Positions 34,701-42,894 of a DNA stretch of 64,000 nucleotides are shown in pieces. The notes under the pieces were generated by a model, which was not told the origin of the DNA, ran no database searches, and was given only the letters and a program-made list of their open reading frames with translations. Numbering within the stretch: the stretch's first letter is position 1; each line of letters begins with the position of its first letter. Both the position numbers and the translations under genes were made by a program. This stretch comes from Candidatus Heimdallarchaeota archaeon (GTDB taxonomy: Archaea > Asgardarchaeota > Heimdallarchaeia > Hodarchaeales > Hodarchaeaceae): the NCBI GenBank assembly GCA_011364965.1, contig RDOB01000006.1, positions 1-64,000 on the forward strand, written 5' to 3'.

Positions 34701-35629
34701 GGAACTGCTTCATCTCCGACGAGCTGTGAGTTTGAAATCGCTTCATCTATAGATTTGAATCCCATTTCTAGTTGTTGATGATTTAAATGAATTTTAGATA
34801 TTTCAAATAGGATTGTAGAAACTTCACCCAATGATTTAGCATTTAGGTGAGCTTCTCGAGCTTTAGCTATTAAAAGATCGGCTAATTTCCGTTTTTCTTG
34901 ATCTTGGTAATGATCTCGGAGGAATTGGATTCCAATTTCGGCATAAGCGACTTTTTCTATATTAACGGCCTTTAAAATCTGAGTTTCATCTTCAAATATC
35001 GTTCTTGCCTCGTCAAATAAGGCGAATCCTTTCTCTAGTTTATGATTTCTAATGTTCAATTCCGCTTCTGCTAAAAGGGAATTAAATAACTCTTCCCGAT
35101 TTTGCATCATATCAAAAATTACACGTGATTTCTGAAAAGACTCTTCTGCTTCCTCTTCACTTCCAGGTATCTTTGAAAGATTAATACCTACTTCTACAAA
35201 GACTTTTCCAGCTTGTAGAAATTCTATATTTCTTTGTGAAATCCCAGAGACAATTTCTCTGCATTCTCCCAAAAAGTATCTTGTTAAAGCTCCATGTTTA
35301 GTTAGATAATTATTATTCTCCTTTAAAACTGTAATATATTCTTCTACAAGAGGGATTGCGGCTGCTGCATATCGAAATAATTCTCTATTTGTTTTATTTT
35401 TTCCTTTTCTTGCTGAATTAATGATTTTTCTATATAAAATGATAACAGGTTCAGCTTTTTTCTCCTGTTGTCTCATTTCTATAGCTTTTTCAAGATAGGT
35501 TAATCCCTCCGAATAATCATTGTTTTCGATATAATAATCTCCTATATCAGCAGCAAGAGTAGCTGCTTCATCCCATTTTCTCTTTTTCTCTAATTTAGCT
35601 AATTTTTTGGTATTTCCTTCTATATCCAT
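31739..35629 (-). CDS. Giant TPR-like scaffold protein
   Basis: A 1296-residue soluble, wholly helical protein built from tetratricopeptide-like repeats throughout. The clearest are near the N-terminus (YYIENNDYSEGLTYLEKAIEM), around residues 540-560 (ALEEGNYNQAIAFHQKDFDF), 650-690 (AAFDLSNRLIEAGYIKKGISYLKQAFEIF) and 785-810 (DYGTALLKVGRIDEGMEKLAKAE). No catalytic domain, signal peptide or membrane segment is seen. Such solenoids serve as protein-interaction platforms. It starts at ATG 35629, with GAAAGGAC upstream, and lies 30 bp after the lipase-like gene, so the two are probably cotranscribed. The size is unusual for an archaeal TPR protein. Partners are unknown. Confidence 0.8.
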   Translation of the reverse strand: MDIEGNTKKLAKLEKKRKWDEAATLAADIGDYYIENNDYSEGLTYLEKAIEMRQQEKKAEPVIILYRKIINSARKGKNKTNRELFRYAAAAIPLVEEYITVLKENNNYLTKHGALTRYFLGECREIVSGISQRNIEFLQAGKVFVEVGINLSKIPGSEEEAEESFQKSRVIFDMMQNREELFNSLLAEAELNIRNHKLEKGFALFDEARTIFEDETQILKAVNIEKVAYAEIGIQFLRDHYQDQEKRKLADLLIAKAREAHLNAKSLGEVSTILFEISKIHLNHQQLEMGFKSIDEAISNSQLVGDEAVPRAIIEYLFNEGKKESAKVLSSPSKISVDNIDSLLMMKFFNKIEEIERKLDRGAEIEEVALFIWKFGINLRETKVIADDFPFTQKSLEILINNRRMSAISQIGEYLEQKIEKLAEKRERKALEQLKTFLVDRYSQVDEYQAAAWLNLKIAAHYATWGNYEEQLNCLQEGANLIQSADIEIKKAYGEALLAQFTKLEIMVPETIRMEFLTLLGNIYLQLQDSDRYDSLYATYALKALEEGNYNQAIAFHQKDFDFLVQTKNTTRGMARIEEFASALHSHGKFEEAVLFRGKQTKLLIEGEAPQEQVLQVIKRLEDQISEALAKNIKEDLINDLFNNILKLYDYLGVKEAQGDAAFDLSNRLIEAGYIKKGISYLKQAFEIFMQENLLEKIGILLDYVTSKNAVYENLDDQKIADSFTNFLSKCLVDLGQPKDAAKLKITRAVSLIGKDDKKASIQFSEAKELISKTGSEGDMIQFYQDYGTALLKVGRIDEGMEKLAKAESSASTNSLAIADTCLTVAKNRFTEKDYDTYFTLIDRALSIYTGLEMYRESSLIALSEARKLWSVENLAYTMIYLERSWAPVTLVYNENVSQMSQPIITFAEEVIESLFSKNEAKSYDEAKNFLEFLGRIYQHLNLTEKILDVERKKIDALIGRGNIEGALSQVLDMATLGIDNNKFSETLALLRDLVPIFVRKNPAKSKFILRMYINLLIDDISALKQSLDFYVTLLIDSIKLKQRELFQDQVSLFFVSLSEIPEAEEVFVFFTIRLTQELSLIKEFNLLFTVLIENITNLKSLKLENGLKLVNLVSSLMEQYDLQRTEVLQGLSIIRNLSKDLDDQSVDFISALLLKISTHYKNQKEIYDQAIEFAFQISEMSSNPSPSLNLLYGLTQDDLEAENYLNALRRLDEVIDKLKATSDPEGIARKYLRLLDHHLELLAKRKKKKWMDLVTSKYQIINERFLGMKDQITPAEENLIDDQIDEMLDFMDKKK

Positions 35630-35659
35630 TTACAGTCGGTCCTTTCAAGATTTATGCCC

Positions 35660-36511
35660 TTATAAATGAGTATTTAACCAATTCAATAAGTCTTTAAGCG
35701 CTAATGTCCGAGAATCCTCCAACTCATTATAAACCTCATGAAAACAATCCTTATAAATTTTCAAAGTTTTATCAGATGTTGTAAGATATTCTGATAGCTC
35801 TTTTACTCCAGGAACAGCTTTATCGTGTTCTCCACTCTGCATTAAAATTGGGATTTGGATTTTTGCTATATCTGCTATAATGATCTTTGTTACTTTGAGA
35901 ATTTCGGATCCTAACTTCAATGTTGATTTTGTAAAAATATAAGGATCATTTTTATAGGCATTCACGACCTCTTGATCTCTTGATATATGATCTGCAACCC
36001 CCACTTCAATCTTCCCTTTTGGGTTTATTTTAGCCATTAATTTAGCAATGAATTTGATAATTGGATTAACTGTACCTCCCATAGTGGTTCCTGAACCCGA
36101 TAAAACTAGACCTTGGAACGATTCAGGTTCATTAGCAATGTACATAATAGCAATGTAGGATCCCATCGAATGGCCAAGCAAAAATAATGGTTTTTCCCCC
36201 TCAGCTTTTGTTATAATCTCAGTAAATCGCTCCTGATCAATTACATAATCATTAAAGGAGTTTGGAACATAAGCACGCTCTCCCTCAGATCTCCCATGAC
36301 CTCGAAGATCTGCGATGTATATGGCATAACCTTCTGGAACTAAAGTGTTAACAACATTCGTGTATCGATTTGAATGTTCTGCAAAGCCGTGAATTATCTG
36401 AATTACAGCTTTAGGTTCTTTTTCTGGTCTCCAAACCTGATAAAAAATGGTTGTTCCATCGTGCGTTTTGAATTCTTTTTCAAAATGTTCCAAGGTTTTA
36501 TCCACTCTCAA
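35660..36511 (-). CDS. Alpha/beta hydrolase, monoglyceride lipase/lysophospholipase-like
   Basis: A 283-residue serine hydrolase of the Hydrolase_4 group. The oxyanion-side motif is IIHGFAEHSNRY, the nucleophile elbow is GHSMG with Ser115, and the remaining triad members are Asp230 (SGEHDKAVPG) and His258 (CFHEVYNE). DLRGHGRSEGERAY is typical of monoacylglycerol lipases and lysophospholipase L2. No signal peptide is present, so it acts in the cytosol or at the inner membrane face. In an archaeon with ether lipids its substrate could be an imported or bacterial-type ester lipid. The start is TTG 36511 or GTG 36505; neither has a clear ribosome-binding site. Confidence 0.88.
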   Translation of the reverse strand: MRVDKTLEHFEKEFKTHDGTTIFYQVWRPEKEPKAVIQIIHGFAEHSNRYTNVVNTLVPEGYAIYIADLRGHGRSEGERAYVPNSFNDYVIDQERFTEIITKAEGEKPLFLLGHSMGSYIAIMYIANEPESFQGLVLSGSGTTMGGTVNPIIKFIAKLMAKINPKGKIEVGVADHISRDQEVVNAYKNDPYIFTKSTLKLGSEILKVTKIIIADIAKIQIPILMQSGEHDKAVPGVKELSEYLTTSDKTLKIYKDCFHEVYNELEDSRTLALKDLLNWLNTHL

Positions 36512-36677
36512 ATGTTTTTAAATAAATATTAATTCAGTTTTTCTCACGAGTCAAAAATCAATGGATTATTAATCTTGTCAGCTATATTTGTTTATTATCG
36601 AAATAAGTTTCCCATTATTAAAACATACACATTCAAGCTAGCTACTATCATTTTTAATGGCGATTGGTGATGAAACT

Positions 36678-38141
36678 ATGAAGATTGCGGTTTTTGCTAG
36701 TGAAATGGATCCATTTATAAAAACAGGTGGTTTAGCTGACGTCATTGGATCTCTGCCTCTAGAATTAGCGAACTTTATTGATTATATTGCCGTTTTCATC
36801 CCATTATATCGTGATATTAAGGCAAATTACCAATACTTAAAGGAAATTCCTTTTGAATTTTCCATAAAAATCGGTTCTTTAAATCATAAAGGGAATCTGT
36901 TTTACATTCCTTTAAATAATAAAATAGAGGTCTTCTTTATTGATAATTACCATTTTTTTGGGATTAGAACTGATTTATATGTCAAAGATGGCAAAGATTA
37001 TCGTGATAACCTTCAAAGGTTTGTATTTTTTTGTAAAGGATCTTTAGAAGCCCTCATGTATTTATCTCAACAAAGTCATCAACCTTTCGATATCCTCCAT
37101 ACTCATGATTGGCAAACAGCCCTGATCAATATATATTCCAGGGAGATGGATTATTTTGTGCAAACTAATCCCCTACGAGTTTATACAATCCATAATCTAA
37201 ATTATCAGGGTAAATTTCCTCAATCTCAATTTAATTTTTTGGGAATTAACCGTAGCTATTTTACTCCAGGTAAATTAGAATTTTGGGGAAAAATCAATTT
37301 GATGAAAGCAGGTATTCTTTATTCTGACATTTTAACTACTGTTAGTCCCACCTATGCAAAAGAGATACAAACAGAAAAGTTCGGTGCAGGTTTAAACACC
37401 TTCATAAAGAAAAGAGAAGCAAATTTGCATGGAATACTTAACGGTGTAGATTATTCTCAATGGAATCCCAAAACAGACCCGTTTATTGCGCAAAATTACT
37501 CAGCTTCAGATTTAAATGGAAAATCTATTTGTAAATCAGCTCTTCAAAGCTCTTTTTCACTTTCACCAGGTAGCAAACCACTTTTAGCGGTAATATCTCG
37601 TCTAGATTGGCAAAAAGGTATGGAACTGATTCTCGAAGTTTTACCCTATTTTCTAAAAAATGAACTGGCTCAATTCATTCTTGTTGGTTCTGGCGATCCT
37701 AAATTGGAGAAGGAGTTTTCAAAATTTGCTCTTCAGAATAGAGGTAATGTTGGAGTTAAGATTGCTTTCAACAATACTTTAGCTCATCAAGTAGAAGCTG
37801 GAGCAGATATATTTCTTATGCCATCACGCTATGAGCCCTGTGGTTTAAATGACAAATATAGCTTAAAGTATGGGACAGTTCCGATTGTTCATAAAACAGG
37901 AGGATTAGCTGATAGTGTAATAGATTATATCAAGGATCCTCAGAAAGGAACGGGATTTTGTTTTCAAGAATATAATTCTAAATCCTTCCAAGAAGCTATT
38001 AAGAGTGCTCTGAAAGTTTTTCAATCCTTACCCGAGTGGCGTCAATTAATGAAAAGAGGAATGGATTTAGATTTCTCTTGGCGAAAAGCATCTAAACAAT
38101 ATTTAGAGATCTATAAACAGCAGATGATTAATAATGGTTGA
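36678..38141 (+). CDS. glgA: Glycogen synthase (GT5)
   Basis: A 487-residue starch/glycogen synthase that extends alpha-1,4-glucan from ADP- or UDP-glucose. The N-terminal nucleotide-sugar motif KTGGLADV begins at Lys15, HTHDWQTALI is typical, and the C-terminal E-x7-E block is PSRYEPCGLNDKYSLKYGT followed by HKTGGLADSV. ATG 36678 (MKIAVFASE) is preferred because GGTGAT lies about 7 nt upstream; an ATG 21 bp earlier adds an unlikely heptapeptide. It overlaps the HisRS gene by 8 bp. With the GH57 enzyme it suggests glucan storage; no branching enzyme or pyrophosphorylase is in the window. Confidence 0.95.
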   Translation: MKIAVFASEMDPFIKTGGLADVIGSLPLELANFIDYIAVFIPLYRDIKANYQYLKEIPFEFSIKIGSLNHKGNLFYIPLNNKIEVFFIDNYHFFGIRTDLYVKDGKDYRDNLQRFVFFCKGSLEALMYLSQQSHQPFDILHTHDWQTALINIYSREMDYFVQTNPLRVYTIHNLNYQGKFPQSQFNFLGINRSYFTPGKLEFWGKINLMKAGILYSDILTTVSPTYAKEIQTEKFGAGLNTFIKKREANLHGILNGVDYSQWNPKTDPFIAQNYSASDLNGKSICKSALQSSFSLSPGSKPLLAVISRLDWQKGMELILEVLPYFLKNELAQFILVGSGDPKLEKEFSKFALQNRGNVGVKIAFNNTLAHQVEAGADIFLMPSRYEPCGLNDKYSLKYGTVPIVHKTGGLADSVIDYIKDPQKGTGFCFQEYNSKSFQEAIKSALKVFQSLPEWRQLMKRGMDLDFSWRKASKQYLEIYKQQMINNG

Positions 38142-39441
38142 ACTCTTTCTTTTAAAAGGAACTAAAGATCATTTACCCGATGAACAGATACTACGTGAAT
38201 ATATAATTGATATCGCGAAGAAAGTCTTCCATTTATTTGGATTTCAACCAGCTACTACTCCAATCCTTGAACCTTTTGATATTCTAGCATCAAAATATTC
38301 AGGAGGAGAAGAGATACTTAAGGAAACATATAAATTAACTGATCAAGGAAACAGAGAGCTTGGATTAAGGTATGATTTATCGGTACCCTTATCTAGACTT
38401 ATTGGAATGAATCCTCAATTGAAGAGACCTTTTAAAAGGTATGAAATCGGTCACTGCTTCCGTGATGGCCCCATTAAGAAGGGAAGATATCGTGAATTTG
38501 TGCAAATGGATGCTGATATAGTAGGTGTTTCCTCAATGCTGGCGGACGCTGAATGTTTGGCATTAGCTCACAGAATATTTGCAGAACTAGGTTTAGAGGT
38601 CTTTTTGGAAGTTAATAACAGAAAATTATTAACTGGTATCCTTATTCAGGCAGGGGTGCCAGAAGAATTAATTAAAACAACAATACTCTCAATTGATAAG
38701 ATGAAAAAAATCGGGATACCTGGAGTACGAGAAGAATTAAAGCTAAAAGGAATCTCATTTGAATTAGCTGAGAAAATTTTTAGTTATTTTGAGTATGATG
38801 GACCTTATTTAGAAATTTTGGATCAACTTGAACCTCGAATACAGAATGAAATTGGCAAAAAAGGTGTCCAAGAGCTAAGAGAGCTCTTTCAGTACATACA
38901 AATATTCAAAATTGAAAAAGACGTTAAATTGTTATATTCTTTAGCTAGAGGGCTAGAAATCTACACTGGAACAGTATTTGAAGCATTTCTTAAGGAATCG
39001 GCAGTTATTGATTCTTCTCTCTGTGGTGGAGGGCGTTATGACAAAATAATTGGCAATTTCCTAGAATCGGATGTTGAATTTCCTGCAGTTGGAATATCAT
39101 TTGGTCTCGATACTATTTACGATACATTGTCTAATCAAAAGATAATTTCACCCATAATTACAGATGTGTATTTGATTCCTATTCGAACATTAGAGAAAAC
39201 CGTAGAAATTGCATGTGTGTTACGGAAAAATAACATTAATTCTGAAATTGATCTTTTAAATAGAAGTTTATCGAAAAATCTTGAATATGCTGATAAAAAT
39301 AATATCCCTTATGTTCTGATCATTGGAAAAAAGGATCTGAAGAAGGAAGTTGTAACTTTAAGAAAAATGAAGGATGGAGAGGAAGAAAAGGTACCCCTCG
39401 CTTTAATTATTGAAAGAATTTCGCAATTAACCAAGAAATAA
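38134..39441 (+). CDS. hisS: Histidyl-tRNA synthetase
   Basis: A 435-residue class II aminoacyl-tRNA synthetase. Motif 2 is RYEIGHCFRDGPIKKGRYREF, the HisA box is LARGLEIYTGTVFE, the HisB-like box is CGGGRYDKIIG, and motif 3 is VGISFGLDTI. The C-terminal 95 residues form the anticodon-binding domain (DVYLIPI, NNINSEIDLLNRSLSKNLEYADKNNIPYVLIIG). The length and all motifs match a functional HisRS rather than HisZ. The ATG lies within the last codons of glgA, so the two are translationally coupled, an unusual pairing. A promoter-bearing gap of 181 bp follows. Confidence 0.95.
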   Translation: MVELFLLKGTKDHLPDEQILREYIIDIAKKVFHLFGFQPATTPILEPFDILASKYSGGEEILKETYKLTDQGNRELGLRYDLSVPLSRLIGMNPQLKRPFKRYEIGHCFRDGPIKKGRYREFVQMDADIVGVSSMLADAECLALAHRIFAELGLEVFLEVNNRKLLTGILIQAGVPEELIKTTILSIDKMKKIGIPGVREELKLKGISFELAEKIFSYFEYDGPYLEILDQLEPRIQNEIGKKGVQELRELFQYIQIFKIEKDVKLLYSLARGLEIYTGTVFEAFLKESAVIDSSLCGGGRYDKIIGNFLESDVEFPAVGISFGLDTIYDTLSNQKIISPIITDVYLIPIRTLEKTVEIACVLRKNNINSEIDLLNRSLSKNLEYADKNNIPYVLIIGKKDLKKEVVTLRKMKDGEEEKVPLALIIERISQLTKK

Positions 39442-39513
39442 GGGAATATGAGTCCAACCAACTCCGATCATTTACAAAAAGCCCTATTTTTTAATTGATA
39501 AGAGGAAAATGCT

Positions 39514-39523
39514 TTTTATAATA
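39514..39523 (+). promoter_or_regulatory. TATA box for the RuBisCO-like gene
   Basis: TTTTATAATA in the context TGCTTTTTATAATATGG, about 100 bp before the ATG at 39623. Transcription would start near 39545, giving a leader of about 75 nt with no obvious structure. Confidence 0.4.
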
Positions 39524-39622
39524 TGGCGAAGTGATACCTGTAATCGGTCTTTGCATATTGTCTCGCAATAAACTGTCACATTTGAATAAAATGAGTTAGT
39601 TTCAGTCTTAAAAACAATTAAG

Positions 39623-40993
39623 ATGAGTAAAATGTCCAAAAAATTCGATTCATATTCATACAATCAATGGGGTCATTACCTCGAAGGCTTGTCAGAATCC
39701 ATTGACCCAGAAGAATATATAGTTGCGACATATTACATTTCTGTTGCCAGTGGAATCGACCCTTGGTATATCGGACGAGTAATGGTAAAGGAACAAACAA
39801 TAGGTTCCTATATTCCATACCATTCTGACCCTAAAACCATTTTACGAAAGTATGGTGGAAAGGTTATTGGTTTATACGAAGTACCTCCCCGAGAAATATC
39901 TATCCCTGCTCAATTAAAAGAACGTGATTATATTATCAAAATAGCCTATCCTAAAATTGGATTAACTCAATTTCCATTACTTTTAACAACAATAATGGGA
40001 AACATAAGCCTTGGAGGGAAAGTCAAGCTTTTAGATGTTGCTTTTCCGCCCACTTTTTTGCAGAAATGGCAAGGCCCTAAATTTGGGATTCCAGGATTAC
40101 GAAAGGAATTGAATATTCCTGATAGACCTTTACTAACCGTTGTAAATCATACATTTTCACTCGAGGACGGAACAAATTATTTTTACGAAGCAGCTATGGG
40201 AGGAGCTGATTTCGTAAAGGATGACGAAGGAATTGCAGGAGATATAGAATATCTACCATTAGAAGCACGAGTGACGAGTTATATGGAGAAAATGGATCTA
40301 GCAAAGGAAGAAACAGGCGAGAAAACCATATATTTGGTAAATGTGACCGCTGAACCTAAAACTTTGATAGAGAACGCAGAAAAAGCTATTGATAACGGCG
40401 CAAATGGTTTAATGGTAAATTATTTGACAGTTGGGTTACCCGCAGTCAAAATGTTGACTGAAGATCCTAGTATCAAGCTACCAGTCTTGGGTCACATGGA
40501 TCATGCAGGAGTCTTTTATGAATCAGAAATCTCAGGAATATCCTCGTTCTTAATGATGGGCAAATTTGCCAGATTAGCAGGTTTGGATATATTGGTGTAT
40601 CCTGGGGTATATGGAAAGGCTCCATTCTTACGAGATAAGTATATTGGCTGCGCTATGGCTTTACGTTATCCTTTTGGGAGTCTTAAACCTGTTTTACCAA
40701 TGCCAGCAGGAGGAGTTACTCCTGGAATAGTACTAAAATTGATTAAAGATTTAGATCGCGATATCATGATTGGCGCAGGATCAAGTGTCCATTCTCACCC
40801 TCAAGGAACTCGAGCAGGAGTAAAAGCTTTTCGTCAAATCATCGAAGTGGGTATGGATCAGAAATTAATGGTTGAAGCACTAGAAGATTTAGAGGATTTC
40901 ATTGATGATCATGACGAAGATTATCCTGAATTGGCCTCTGCGATCAATTCATGGGGCGAAACAGGCATTTCCTATTTTCCCGAACTCAATTAA
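39623..40993 (+). CDS. RuBisCO-like protein (form IV), non-carboxylating
   Basis: A 456-residue homologue of the RuBisCO large subunit. The carbamylation and metal site is intact: GGADFVKDDE with Lys199, Asp201 and Glu202 (Lys201, Asp203, Glu204 in plant numbering). The base pair of lysines is gone: the TxKPKxG motif reads TVVNHTFSL, so Lys175 and Lys177 are Asn and Thr. The loop-6 VGKxEG, His327 and the SGG of the phosphate site (here MPAGG) are also changed, while HPQGTRAG keeps the C-terminal glycine site in part. This pattern rules out normal carboxylation and fits form IV proteins, which act as enolases or isomerases on sulfur- or sugar-phosphate compounds. The substrate is unknown; it is a lone transcription unit. 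Confidence 0.9.
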   Translation: MSKMSKKFDSYSYNQWGHYLEGLSESIDPEEYIVATYYISVASGIDPWYIGRVMVKEQTIGSYIPYHSDPKTILRKYGGKVIGLYEVPPREISIPAQLKERDYIIKIAYPKIGLTQFPLLLTTIMGNISLGGKVKLLDVAFPPTFLQKWQGPKFGIPGLRKELNIPDRPLLTVVNHTFSLEDGTNYFYEAAMGGADFVKDDEGIAGDIEYLPLEARVTSYMEKMDLAKEETGEKTIYLVNVTAEPKTLIENAEKAIDNGANGLMVNYLTVGLPAVKMLTEDPSIKLPVLGHMDHAGVFYESEISGISSFLMMGKFARLAGLDILVYPGVYGKAPFLRDKYIGCAMALRYPFGSLKPVLPMPAGGVTPGIVLKLIKDLDRDIMIGAGSSVHSHPQGTRAGVKAFRQIIEVGMDQKLMVEALEDLEDFIDDHDEDYPELASAINSWGETGISYFPELN

Positions 40994-41002
40994 AAATAAG
41001 AT

Positions 41003-41689
41003 TTAATCTCCCTTCCATTTAAAGATTGAACGATTCATTCTATGCTTTATGGTATAGAGATGCGTTTTAAAAGGAGATTTTTTTCCCCCTATTGTCGTTT
41101 CATGGTTTTTAAGCGCTTTACGGAAATCTTCAGAGGTTGATCCCTCAAATGATAACCAAGCTCTTCCTAATTCTAATGAAAAATGAGCATCTGACCCAGC
41201 AGTCTGAATGAGGTTAAATTTGTCTGCAAATTGCTCTGCGCGCTTATTTGCAAAAGGTATAATACATCGGGAGTTCAATACTTCTATAGCATCGATCGCT
41301 TCAACATGGTTGGAATGTAATTGAAAGGATTTTCCTCGAATTTTGTCAAAAGGATGAGGAATAAGTACTAATCCGTCATGAGTTCTAATATAATCAATTA
41401 AATCCATAAATCTGTTTGTTGGTGGCATTTCATCAAGCCATACCCCTATTACTTCTCCTAGATCAGTAAGGATTTCTATGCCTGGAATAAGAAGAAGATT
41501 ATCTTCAGATGAGAGAAGCGATTTCATGGCATCCACACCCCTAAGTGTGTCATGATCACAAATCATAAAACCCTGAATTCCCCTCTCCTTACTGATTTTG
41601 ATGATATGTCTTGGGTCTAAATTTGAACACTTAGAATATTTCGTGTGTACATGAAAATCGATCCTACTCAATAAAATTCCACACTTCAA
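41003..41689 (-). CDS. PHP-domain metal-dependent phosphoesterase
   Basis: A 228-residue PHP protein with the four metal-binding motifs: DFHVHTKYS (His13, His15), ICDHDTLRG, IPHPFD and TAGSDAHF. It hydrolyses a phosphate ester, possibly a nucleotide as in the RNase AM/PHP family, using two or three metal ions in the cytosol. The ATG overlaps the stop of the upstream UbiA-family gene (ATGA), so the two are translationally coupled. The true N-terminus could be a little shorter, as the conserved domain begins at residue 9. Confidence 0.88.
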   Translation of the reverse strand: MKCGILLSRIDFHVHTKYSKCSNLDPRHIIKISKERGIQGFMICDHDTLRGVDAMKSLLSSEDNLLLIPGIEILTDLGEVIGVWLDEMPPTNRFMDLIDYIRTHDGLVLIPHPFDKIRGKSFQLHSNHVEAIDAIEVLNSRCIIPFANKRAEQFADKFNLIQTAGSDAHFSLELGRAWLSFEGSTSEDFRKALKNHETTIGGKKSPFKTHLYTIKHRMNRSIFKWKGD

Positions 41690-42627
41690 ACTATAAAAAA
41701 ACTACTGAAGAATATAACAGCTGTTGATAGCCATAAAGACCAACGACTATATTTTCTGCCTTTGATAGCGTTTTCTTTTGAGGGGTCTTTGAGAATAGTA
41801 AACGTTGTTAAAAGAATTAGTAGAACTAGGACTGAATAACCACCTAAGAAGAATAAATTGCTTTTATAAACCAAAAATAGCATTAAAAATCCATTGAGAA
41901 TACTTATGAAATAAATAATAGCAGAAATCCTTGCAGCCCATTGAGGACCATAAATATTCGCCACAGTCTTGATTTTATTTGCCAAATCTCCCTCAATATC
42001 CATTAAATCTTTTAAGACTTCTCTTCCTAGTGCTAAGAAGAAAATGAAGGAACATAGAACAATAATATTTAAAAATACCCATGAATCAGTAATACCAACA
42101 AGTAATGCACCCATCAGAAATGGCATAAAATATCCTAAACTGACCCATATATTTCCAAGTATTCCGAATTGTTTTATACCAAAATTATAACCAGCCCCAA
42201 GAGCTATAAAGAATAATACTGCAAAGATAAGAGGAAAGGGAATATCATAAAAAAAGACCATTATTAATGTCATAATGAAAGCTAGAACATAATTTCCCAA
42301 GACAATTAATTTCGCTGAGGATTTTGATAAAGTTCCTCTGACAAGAGGTCTGTCCATTCTATTGTTAATCACATCACTCTCATAATCAAAAATATCGTTA
42401 ATGACATGATTACCTCCTATAAGCAAAAAGGGGATGACTAATCCTAAAAAAATCCCCTCAGGTGGCAGTAATTCATTTAGGAACGTAAATTCAATAATAT
42501 TTTGAGGGGTTTTATTTAAAACTATTGCATTTAGCCGATGGCACAAGTAACCAGCAATTAGGACAACTAAACTAGCTAGAAGACATAAGCTAAGACGATA
42601 GAGGTCTGAAATATCTTTTAGGTTCAT
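41686..42627 (-). CDS. UbiA prenyltransferase, DGGGP synthase-like
   Basis: An integral membrane prenyltransferase of about 313 residues with eight to nine helices. The first aspartate-rich motif is NDIFDYESD (about residues 77-85), followed by NNRMDRPLVRG; the second is GREVLKDLMDIEGD. The latter closely resembles archaeal digeranylgeranylglyceryl phosphate synthase, which adds the second geranylgeranyl chain to the ether-lipid precursor. Related UbiA enzymes (quinone, heme) cannot be fully excluded. ATG 42627 is preferred; an in-frame TTG at 42651 would add eight residues. The gene is coupled to the PHP gene by a 4-bp overlap. Confidence 0.8.
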   Translation of the reverse strand: MNLKDISDLYRLSLCLLASLVVLIAGYLCHRLNAIVLNKTPQNIIEFTFLNELLPPEGIFLGLVIPFLLIGGNHVINDIFDYESDVINNRMDRPLVRGTLSKSSAKLIVLGNYVLAFIMTLIMVFFYDIPFPLIFAVLFFIALGAGYNFGIKQFGILGNIWVSLGYFMPFLMGALLVGITDSWVFLNIIVLCSFIFFLALGREVLKDLMDIEGDLANKIKTVANIYGPQWAARISAIIYFISILNGFLMLFLVYKSNLFFLGGYSVLVLLILLTTFTILKDPSKENAIKGRKYSRWSLWLSTAVIFFSSFFIV

Positions 42628-42864
42628 TGAATGGTTCCCACTTTTATCCAATAGACATTTCTACGAAATCTTCAAAGCAATAAAATACCTTTTTTATTGT
42701 CATTAATATATGTGATTATACGAGTACAGCTGGATTTAACTAAGAAAGATCTTTATCTTTTTTCTCTTACCGAATAGGTGTTGATAACAGAATAAAGAGA
42801 AAATCCGATGATTTAGCTTCAAGTAAAATAATAGTATTTGGTTATAATATTCGTTAAACTGAAT

Positions 42865-42870
42865 AAAAAA
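42865..42870 (-). terminator. T-run downstream of the giant surface-protein operon
   Basis: Six T on the minus strand (AAAAAA on the plus strand), 25 nt after the stop of the last gene of the operon. The position suits an archaeal U-rich terminator. Confidence 0.35.
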
Positions 42871-42894
42871 GAGGTTGATAGGAGAAGTGACCCC

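Noticed and set aside
39623..40993. Functional form III RuBisCO
   Set aside because: The two lysines of the TxKPK motif and the loop-6 lysine context are missing, so only a RuBisCO-like protein is supported.
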